From Streptomyces xanthochromogenes (GTDB taxonomy: Bacteria > Actinomycetota > Actinomycetes > Streptomycetales > Streptomycetaceae), in contig NZ_BMUZ01000011.1 of the NCBI RefSeq assembly GCF_014650455.1, forward strand, positions 62,001 through 126,000: a stretch of 64,000 nucleotides of DNA, in the 5' to 3' direction. Position numbers and translations under genes: made by a program. The notes below the pieces were generated by a model. It had not been told where the DNA came from. It saw only the letters and a list, made by a program, of their open reading frames with translations, and searched no databases. Below are positions 57,971 to 64,000 of this stretch, one piece after another (within the stretch, counting starts at the first letter, position 1; each line of letters opens with the position of its first letter).

Positions 57971-58684
57971 TCACAGGCTGAGCAGGCGTTCCGCGAGCCT
58001 GCGGTATTCGCGCAGGGCCATCCGGAGGTCCTCGGTGGCCGAACCGCCGGACGCGTCCTGCCAGGACGCGCGCAGCGTGCCGCGCCGCTGTCCGAGGGTC
58101 TCGATGATCCGCTCGGTCAGGGCGTCGACCGCGGAGGCCGCTTCCTCGACCGCCGCGCGGGGTTCGTCCACGAACCCGCCGACCGCGTGGTGCAGCCTGA
58201 GCTCCAGCTTCTCCCGCTCGTGGGGCGGCAGTACGGCACCGTCGTCGACAGCGCCGGACTCGGCCGCGGCCCGCCGCCCGGCCTGCTCGGGGACGCGCCC
58301 CTCGGCCGCGGGCTGTTCCGCCACGGGATGCCCGGACCCGGACAGGGACCGTTCGGACACGGGCTGCCCGGCTGCGGACCGTCCGGTGAGGTGCTTCCCG
58401 GTCCCGGGCTGGTCGGGAAGGGTCTGGTCGGGGGCGACGGCGCGCCCGGCCACGGACTGGTCGGGGACGGCCCGTTCGGGGACGTCACGGCCGGTCAACG
58501 GCTCTCCGGCGGCGGCCCGGTCGGGGACGGCACCCCCACTCAGGGGCTGATCGGCGGCGGCCCCGGCGGGAACATCGCGTGCGATGCCGGGCTGATGGGT
58601 GCCCGGCTGCTCGGGGACGTCGTGCCCCGAGACGAGTTTGTCGGCCAGGGGCTGATCGGATGCGGAACGCTCGGGCTTGGTCAT
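57971..58684 (-). CDS. hypothetical protein with degenerate repeats
   Basis: A 237-residue protein. Residues 1-140 are low-complexity with loose repeats of the form DQPLxGxxVPDxAAAGEPLTGRDVPE; the C-terminal 90 residues are helical and ordered (REKLELRLHHAVGGFVDEPRAAVEEAASAVDALTERIIETLGQRRG). ATG overlaps the upstream gene's stop (ATGA), so the two are co-translated. The ordered end resembles the cytoplasmic part of its neighbour's family. Function unknown. Confidence 0.7.
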   Translation of the reverse strand: MTKPERSASDQPLADKLVSGHDVPEQPGTHQPGIARDVPAGAAADQPLSGGAVPDRAAAGEPLTGRDVPERAVPDQSVAGRAVAPDQTLPDQPGTGKHLTGRSAAGQPVSERSLSGSGHPVAEQPAAEGRVPEQAGRRAAAESGAVDDGAVLPPHEREKLELRLHHAVGGFVDEPRAAVEEAASAVDALTERIIETLGQRRGTLRASWQDASGGSATEDLRMALREYRRLAERLLSL

Positions 58685-59313
58685 GACTGGCTCCCTCGGG
58701 CGGTGTCGTCGTAGTGCGTGCCGCTGTGGGACGCGTGCCGGCCGCCGCGCACTCCGAGGCGCCCGGCCTTGTCGCCGCGGCGTTCCCCGGCCAGTACGGC
58801 GAAGAACTCGTGGGCCTGTACGAGGGTCTCGCGCAGTTCTTCCGTGCTGGGCCTGCGCCCGTCGGCGCCTTGGGCGACGCCACGGATGCGGCGGTAGCTG
58901 TCCAGGTGCTGGGGGTGGTGCACCGAAAGCGCGGCCAGTTGCTCGTCGGACGAGCCGCTCGGGAAGCCGCGTTCGTTCGCGAGCCGGCCGAGCAGCGCCT
59001 CGGCCTCGGCCACCGCGCGGGTGGGCGATTCCACGAACTCCTCCTGAACACGGGCCCATTGGGCGGCGTACCGGCTGCGCTCCTCGGCGCTCGGGGGGTC
59101 GACCTTCAGGCTGCCGTACCGGCGGACCCGCTCGTCGAGGTCCTTCTCCGCGGCCTTCACATCGCCGTGGTGCTCGGCCACGGTCCGCTCGTACTCGGGT
59201 CCGAACCGGCTGCGCAGGCCTTGGCCCCGCCGCGCTACGAACATGCCGATGACCACCGCCAGAACAACGATCACCACGATCGCTATCAGGATGATGACGA
59301 CACCACTGGACAT
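58681..59313 (-). CDS. membrane-anchored hypothetical protein
   Basis: A 210-residue protein with one N-terminal helix (GVVIILIAIVVIVVLAVVIGMFV) and a helical cytoplasmic domain (RSRFGPEYERTVAEHHGDVKAAEKDLDER, LANERGFPSG). It matches a common Streptomyces family of uncharacterised membrane-anchored proteins. GGGAAGG precedes ATG 59313. Translationally coupled to the repeat-rich downstream gene. Confidence 0.75.
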   Translation of the reverse strand: MSSGVVIILIAIVVIVVLAVVIGMFVARRGQGLRSRFGPEYERTVAEHHGDVKAAEKDLDERVRRYGSLKVDPPSAEERSRYAAQWARVQEEFVESPTRAVAEAEALLGRLANERGFPSGSSDEQLAALSVHHPQHLDSYRRIRGVAQGADGRRPSTEELRETLVQAHEFFAVLAGERRGDKAGRLGVRGGRHASHSGTHYDDTARGSQS

Positions 59314-59523
59314 GGCCTGCCTTCCCGTTGGAGAACGGCCCCGCACTACGGGCTGTCCTCCACCGTGTAGACGCGAAACGGCCGAATAAACGCGCCGTCA
59401 AGGGACGTGTCCCGCGACTTCCGCGCGACGGACCGTTCACCCCATCGGGTCACGCGATTTTCCCCCGGGCCGGAACACGGAGACGCTGCAGAGGAACAAC
59501 CCACCACAAACTGGAGGAAAATC

Positions 59524-59766
59524 GTGCGTATCCGTACCGCACTCGCCGCAACTGTCCTGGCCGCCACTGCCGTCATCGGCACGGCGGGTGCCGCAGCAGC
59601 CGACCCCAACCCGCCGGTCGTCGGCTCGGCCCACGACTCCCCGGGCGTGCTGTCCGGCGATGTCATCCAGGTCCCGGTCGACGTCCCGGTCAACGCGTGC
59701 GGCGACAGCATCGACCTCATCGGGCTGCTCAACCCGGCGGCCGGCAACACCTGCGTGAACCACTGA
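59524..59766 (+). CDS. short chaplin (ChpD-H type)
   Basis: An 80-residue secreted surfactant protein. Signal peptide to about AAAA (residue 26). The chaplin domain is SPGVLSGDVIQVPVDVPVN, then Cys59, IDLIGLLNPAAGNTC (Cys77). Short chaplins assemble into amyloid fibrils that make aerial hyphae and spores hydrophobic. Here several Asn/His positions are Asp (SGDV, PVDVP, CGDSIDL), giving an unusually acidic chaplin. GTG 59524 has GGAGG 7 nt upstream. Expression in the developmental programme is expected from the family. Confidence 0.9.
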   Translation: MRIRTALAATVLAATAVIGTAGAAAADPNPPVVGSAHDSPGVLSGDVIQVPVDVPVNACGDSIDLIGLLNPAAGNTCVNH

Positions 59767-59981
59767 CGCACCGCCCGCGCACCCGACTTCGCCCCGGAAC
59801 GGCACCAGGGTTCCGGGGCGAAGCCGCGTTCCCCGCACCGGCACCGCTCGGCCAAGGACCGGGCCGCTGCGGAAACAGCCCGGTTCACCTCGCGTCGGAC
59901 GTGCATCGCCGCCGCGCCCGGAGCAGACTCGCCCTCGCGAGGGGGGCCGGCGAAGAACAGAACGAACAGGAAAGCAACGTC

Positions 59982-60281
59982 ATGTCGACTGCCAGCCACA
60001 CCGAGCACGCCGAGCACACCCACGAACACGGCACCGGCTGCGGCCATGTGGCCGTGCCCCACGCAGATCACGTGGACTATGTGCACGACGGCCATCTCCA
60101 TCGGTCCCACGACGGCCACACCGACGAGTGCGAGCCGGGCGGCCACACCGTGCACGAGGACCACGCCCATCGCCACCAGGCGGGCTGTGGACACGTTTCC
60201 GTACCGCACGGCGACCATGTCGACTACGTCCACGACGGCCACCGTCACGCCGACCACGACGGCCACTGGGACGACCACTGA
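59982..60281 (+). CDS. His-rich metal-binding protein with internal duplication
   Basis: A 99-residue soluble protein with 27 His. Residues 19-46 and 68-95 are near-identical repeats of GCGHVxVPHxDHVDYVHDGH type. Each carries one Cys and a dense His/Asp set, suited to binding zinc, nickel or copper. Actinobacterial homologues are sometimes found beside metal transporters or Zur-regulated genes; none is adjacent here. GGAAAG precedes ATG 59982. Likely metal storage or buffering, inferred. Confidence 0.75.
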   Translation: MSTASHTEHAEHTHEHGTGCGHVAVPHADHVDYVHDGHLHRSHDGHTDECEPGGHTVHEDHAHRHQAGCGHVSVPHGDHVDYVHDGHRHADHDGHWDDH

Positions 60282-60346
60282 GCGTCGGCCGCCCCTGAAC
60301 ACGGCCGCATCGACTCCGGCGCGATCCCCGCTCGGTCCGCGGCAGG

Positions 60347-61207
60347 TCAGTCCGCGGCCGGCCAGTCGGCCGGAATCCCCCTCGCCCCCGACTGCGGCGA
60401 TCCGCCCGTCCGGGCGAGGGGCCCCTCATGGGCGCGCGTGTCCACTCTCGCCCGCGCACTCGCCAGCAACTCCCTTGCTGTGGCGAGGAGTTCGGCTTCG
60501 GCGATCGGTCCCGGCGTGGGATCCGGCGCCGGTCTTGCCGCCTCGCGGATGGTGAGGGCGAGGTGGGCGGAGAGGCCGTCCTCGCCGGTGGCGCGGTGCG
60601 GGGCGCCGCGCGGTACGTACAGGACGTCACCCGCACCGATGACGGTGCACAGGGCGGGCGCAGCCGGAGTCCGGACCGCGCCATGACGTACATCGCCGTG
60701 GGCCGGGGCCTCGTACACCGTCCACTCCTTGCGGCCGGCGAGCTGTACGACGAGGACATCGGCGTCGTCGCAGTGCACATCGCGGCCCCGGCGCCCCACC
60801 GTCGTCGCGAAGCAGAACGCCTCCGTCTCGCGGCCCAGGTCCTGGGAGAGGAGGGCCGTCAGGGCGCCGGCCGAGGCGTTCCACCGGCCGAGTCGGGGCA
60901 GCAGGAGCGTGGCCCCCTCCGCGAGCAGATGCATGATCCGTTCCGGATCGGCGAAGCCTTCCTCGGCCCCGTGGGCCGTACCGGCGGCGGCACCGAGCTC
61001 CGCCGCCGGTACGACCTCGCTCTCCCGCACCAGCTCGACGTACGGCGTGCGCATCAGACCGCCGCCGAGCGCTCCCGTCAACTCCCGTAGTGTGGGCACC
61101 TCTTGAGGCAGGAATGGAGGCGTGAACACACGCGGCCGGCCCAGGCGGCACGTCTCGAAGAACGACCCGGGCTCGCCCAGCAGGCGGTCAAGCACTCCCC
61201 AACGCAT
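60347..61207 (-). CDS. JmjC/cupin-type Fe(II) oxygenase-like protein
   Basis: A 286-residue cupin: VHCDDADVLVVQLAGRKEW gives the metal-binding HxD, and YVPRGAPHRATGE the distal His, a JmjC/ribosomal-oxygenase-like arrangement. RWGVLDRLLGEPGSFFETC at the start is typical of actinobacterial members. Such proteins hydroxylate ribosomal proteins, peptides or small molecules; the substrate is unknown. ATG 61207 follows GGGGAG. Divergent from the ABC exporter. Confidence 0.75.
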   Translation of the reverse strand: MRWGVLDRLLGEPGSFFETCRLGRPRVFTPPFLPQEVPTLRELTGALGGGLMRTPYVELVRESEVVPAAELGAAAGTAHGAEEGFADPERIMHLLAEGATLLLPRLGRWNASAGALTALLSQDLGRETEAFCFATTVGRRGRDVHCDDADVLVVQLAGRKEWTVYEAPAHGDVRHGAVRTPAAPALCTVIGAGDVLYVPRGAPHRATGEDGLSAHLALTIREAARPAPDPTPGPIAEAELLATARELLASARARVDTRAHEGPLARTGGSPQSGARGIPADWPAAD

Positions 61208-61370
61208 CGTCTCTCCCCAGGTCGGGGGCGGTCCGGCGCCGCCCTCAGCCGAACCTACGGGAGCGATCACGCATATGCCCCGGGACGATCGGGCAGCGTA
61301 GGCGGTCGCGAAGTCGCGGGAGCTGCCCGGGAGATCATTGACGGGTCGGCGGATGCGTCGCACCCGATCG

Positions 61371-61401
61371 TTGACCTCAAGCACGGTGGAGGTCGTACGT
61401 T
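61371..61401 (+). promoter_or_regulatory. leaderless promoter of ABC exporter
   Basis: TTGACC (61371-61376), a 19-bp spacer and TACGTT (61396-61401), then 6 nt to ATG 61408, so the message probably starts at or next to the start codon; no Shine-Dalgarno lies at normal distance. Confidence 0.55.
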
Positions 61402-61407
61402 CCTCGC

Positions 61408-63291
61408 ATGAGTATGGAAGCCACCGCGTGGACGCAGCTCCACAACGTCATGAACGCCCAGCAGGACAAGCGGCCCTTCAACCGGGCCACGCTGCGCCGC
61501 ATCGGCGCCTTCGCCCGCCCCCACCGACGCCGGATCGTCCTCTTCCTGGTCCTGAGCGTCGCCACGGCACTGCTCGCGGTGGCGACGCCGCTGCTCGCCG
61601 GGCGGGTCGTGGACACGATCGTGGCCGGCAAGGAGAGCGGGACCGTCACCCGGCTCGCCCTGTACATCGCCGCGATCGCACTCGCCGAAGCGGCCCTCGG
61701 CATCGCGAGCCGGTGGCTTTCGTCGACGCTGGGCGAGGGGCTGATCCTCGATCTGCGGACGGCGGTCTTCGACCATGTGCAGCGGATGCCGGTGGCGTTC
61801 TTCACGCGGACCCGCACCGGCGCACTCGTCAGCCGCCTCAACAACGATGTGATCGGCGCCCAACGCGCCTTCAGCAACACGCTGTCCGGCGTGGTCAGCA
61901 ACCTGGTCACGCTGCTGCTCACGCTCGCGGTGATGCTGGGCATCTCCTGGCAGATCACCCTGCTCGCGCTCGTCCTGCTGCCCGTGTTCGTGCTGCCCGC
62001 GCGGCGCATGGGCACCAGAATGGCGCGGCTCCAGCGCGAGGCCGCCGAGCACAACGCCGCCATGGGCACCCGCATGACCGAGCGGTTCTCGGCGCCCGGC
62101 GCGACCCTGATCAAGCTGTTCGGGCGGCCCGCCGAGGAGTCCGCCGAGTTCGCCGCACGGGCCGGCCGGGTGCGGGACATCGGCGTGCGTACGGCGATGG
62201 CGCAGTCCGCGTTCATCACGGCCCTCACCCTGGTGTCGGCCCTCGCGCTCGCCCTGGTCTACGGCCTCGGCGGTTACTACGCGCTGCGCGGCACCCTCGA
62301 AGCGGGCGCGGTCGTCTCGCTCGCCCTGCTCCTCACCCGCCTGTACGCGCCGCTCACCTCGCTGGCCGGGGCGCGGGTGGAGGTGATGAGCGCGCTCGTC
62401 AGCTTCGAGCGGGTCTTCGAGGTGCTCGACCTGAAGCCGCTCGTCGCGGAGAAGCCCGAGGCCCGGGCGGTGCCCGCGGGGCCGGTGTCCGTGGAGTTCC
62501 ACGACGTACGGTTCGGCTACCCGGCCGCCGACAAGGTCTCCCTCGCCTCGCTCGAAGAGGTCTCCAGCCTGGACACCCGGGGCGGCACCGAGGTGCTGCA
62601 CGGCGTCTCCTTCCGGGCCGAGCCGGGCCAGATGGTCGCCCTGGTCGGGTCTTCGGGCGCCGGCAAGTCGACGGTGGCCCAGCTCCTGCCGCGCCTCTAC
62701 GACGTCGACGCGGGCACGGTCCGGCTCGGCGGCATCGACGTACGGGACCTGACCGCCGACTCGATCCGGGACACGATCGGCATGGTCACCCAGGACGGGC
62801 ACCTCTTCCACGAGTCGGTCCGCGCCAACTTGACGCTGGCCCGCCCGGATGCCGACGAGGAGCACCTCTGGGAGGCGTTGCGCCGGGCCCGCCTGGACGG
62901 TCTGGTCGCGTCCCTGCCCGACGGGTTGGACACGGTGGTCGGCGAGCGCGGCTACCGCCTCTCGGGCGGTGAGCGCCAGCGGTTGACCATCGCCCGTCTG
63001 CTCCTGGCCCGCCAGCGGGTGGTCATCCTGGACGAGGCGACCGCCCATCTCGACAACACCTCCGAGGCGTCCGTGCAGGAGGCGCTCGGCGAGGCGCTGG
63101 AGGGCCGCACCGCGGTGGTGATCGCCCACCGGCTGTCCACGGTGCGCTCCGCCGACCTGATTCTGGTCGTGGAGGACGGCCGGATCGCGGAGCGGGGCAC
63201 GCATGACGAACTGCTCCGACTCGGCGGCCGCTACGAGGAGTTGTACCGCACCCAGTTCGAGCGCCCGGGCGGTGCGCCCGCCCTCGGCTGA
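61408..63291 (+). CDS. ABC exporter half-transporter (TMD-NBD fused)
   Basis: A 627-residue multidrug/lipid-type exporter: six transmembrane helices (VLFLVLSVATALLAVATPLLAG and following) joined to a nucleotide-binding domain with GSSGAGKST (near residue 414), signature LSGGERQRLTIARLL and Walker B VVILDEATAHLDN. An insertion LASLEEVSSLDTRGGTEVLHG between A-loop region and Walker A is longer than usual. Forms a homodimer or pairs with another half-transporter; none is adjacent. Probably leaderless. Confidence 0.9.
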   Translation: MSMEATAWTQLHNVMNAQQDKRPFNRATLRRIGAFARPHRRRIVLFLVLSVATALLAVATPLLAGRVVDTIVAGKESGTVTRLALYIAAIALAEAALGIASRWLSSTLGEGLILDLRTAVFDHVQRMPVAFFTRTRTGALVSRLNNDVIGAQRAFSNTLSGVVSNLVTLLLTLAVMLGISWQITLLALVLLPVFVLPARRMGTRMARLQREAAEHNAAMGTRMTERFSAPGATLIKLFGRPAEESAEFAARAGRVRDIGVRTAMAQSAFITALTLVSALALALVYGLGGYYALRGTLEAGAVVSLALLLTRLYAPLTSLAGARVEVMSALVSFERVFEVLDLKPLVAEKPEARAVPAGPVSVEFHDVRFGYPAADKVSLASLEEVSSLDTRGGTEVLHGVSFRAEPGQMVALVGSSGAGKSTVAQLLPRLYDVDAGTVRLGGIDVRDLTADSIRDTIGMVTQDGHLFHESVRANLTLARPDADEEHLWEALRRARLDGLVASLPDGLDTVVGERGYRLSGGERQRLTIARLLLARQRVVILDEATAHLDNTSEASVQEALGEALEGRTAVVIAHRLSTVRSADLILVVEDGRIAERGTHDELLRLGGRYEELYRTQFERPGGAPALG

Positions 63292-63503
63292 CGCAGGGGC
63301 GGTCTCCCGGGCCGGACCCGCCGCCCCGGGGCGCCGCCGGACCGGCTGCCGTGGGGTCGCGGCCGGAAACACCGGGTCGCAAGGGAACGGATCACCTCCG
63401 ATCACGGTCTAGTCCGGTGCGCACCCCTGGAGGCGGTGCGGCTGGACGGTGGTCGCCGGGCGCCGCGTCCGGGCAGACCGTTTGCAGAGAGTGTTCTTGA
63501 TCC

Positions 63504-64000
63504 ATGGGGCTGACAAGTACCACCGTTCTGGCATCGGCCGTGCTCTGCACGGTGCTGCTGTCCCTCGTCGTCGTATGGCAGTGGCCCCGGCTCTCGGGGC
63601 GGGGGTGGCAGCCGGTCCTCGGGCGGGTGGGCCTGATGTGCGCGGTCCAGCTGCTGCTCTTCTCCGCCGTCGGGCTCGCCGCCAACAAGACGTTCCTCTT
63701 CTACGGCTCGTGGGCGGACCTGTTCGGACAGCAGGACGGTGTCGGGGTGCTCGGCGCACAGGCGGCCGCGAGCCCCGGGGTGAAGGTCGAGGGCAAGCAG
63801 AAGGTGGACGTCCCCGGCGCCGGGAAGCCCAGCATCGGCGGCGAGGTGCAGAAGGTCTCCGTCCAGGGAGAGCGGTCCCGGATAGTGACTCCGGCCTATG
63901 TCTATCTGCCGCCGGAGTACTTCCAGAAGGGGTACGAGACGCGGAGCTTCCCCGTCACGGTGGTCCTGACCGGCTTTCCCGGCACGGCCGAGAACCTCAT
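63504..64000 (+). CDS. membrane-anchored alpha/beta esterase, 3' end outside window
   Basis: 165 residues are visible before the window ends. ATG 63504 opens MGLTSTTVLASAVLC with three N-terminal helices, then a linker and the esterase start VTPAYVYLPPEYFQKGYETRSFPVTVVLTGFPGTAENL. It resembles Streptomyces membrane-anchored esterase/antigen-85-like hydrolases; the catalytic Ser lies beyond the edge. The ribosome binding site is weak (GAGAG). Related in kind to the secreted esterase at 53250. Confidence 0.75.
   Translation, partial: MGLTSTTVLASAVLCTVLLSLVVVWQWPRLSGRGWQPVLGRVGLMCAVQLLLFSAVGLAANKTFLFYGSWADLFGQQDGVGVLGAQAAASPGVKVEGKQKVDVPGAGKPSIGGEVQKVSVQGERSRIVTPAYVYLPPEYFQKGYETRSFPVTVVLTGFPGTAENL

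Noticed and set aside
1..64000. CRISPR arrays, insertion sequences, tRNA or rRNA genes
   Set aside because: No regularly spaced repeats, transposase ORFs with inverted ends, or cloverleaf-type sequences were recognised on reading; the repeats found are tandem duplications or hairpins.

Overview
The window is very GC-rich with strong third-position GC bias. It carries a chaplin, a sporulation-type FtsW/RodA-like protein, a HelD-like RNA polymerase factor and many DUFs typical of Streptomyces, so it is almost certainly Streptomyces chromosome, in an accessory, natural-product-rich stretch. I saw no tRNA, rRNA, CRISPR array or intact insertion sequence.

1-10,550: the 3' part of a non-ribosomal peptide cluster that continues upstream of the window. 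A PchF-like NRPS end (A domain with embedded methyltransferase, carrier protein, thioesterase-like domain) runs through 4-nt overlaps into a saccharopine-dehydrogenase-like reductase, a thiazolinyl imide reductase, a type II thioesterase and an O-methyltransferase. A second operon follows: SDR, class I methyltransferase, aminotransferase and tryptophan 2,3-dioxygenase, closed by a strong hairpin terminator. Together they suggest a thiazoline/thiazolidine product with a tryptophan/kynurenine-derived part.

10,796-18,540: a secreted beta/gamma-crystallin-type protein, a hypothetical gene, an MFS permease, an ohyA-tetR-helR row on the minus strand, and a Fic-like toxin/antitoxin pair with an operator-like repeat. 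18,767-24,693: a four-gene oligopeptide ABC transporter preceded by a short Cys-Cys leader ORF.

24,757-27,079: GNAT, VOC and an in-frame HIT/maleylpyruvate-isomerase-like ORF. 27,453-31,534: a compact cassette of BesD-like Fe(II)/2OG oxygenase, amino-acid permease, knotted-type carbamoyltransferase and SDR that looks like an amino-acid modification pathway. 31,678-41,813: mixed housekeeping and regulatory genes (NAT, NadE, PadR, MmyB-type regulator, orphan PaoAB-like subunits, methyltransferase). 41,886-43,404: a decayed ATPase/VWA-metallopeptidase pair with several frameshifts and tandem duplications.

43,538-49,046: MFS exporter, P450, FtsW/RodA-like protein and a membrane-anchored Cys-rich protein. 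49,048-51,515: an atropopeptide (tryptorubin-type) RiPP locus on the minus strand: a 26-residue precursor ending AWYFWY, a large hairpin, a P450, and a second P450. 51,860-64,000: small membrane proteins, an antigen-85-like esterase, a stand-alone condensation-domain protein, a NUDIX protein, a chaplin, a duplicated His-rich protein, a JmjC/cupin oxygenase, an ABC exporter and a truncated esterase at the window edge.
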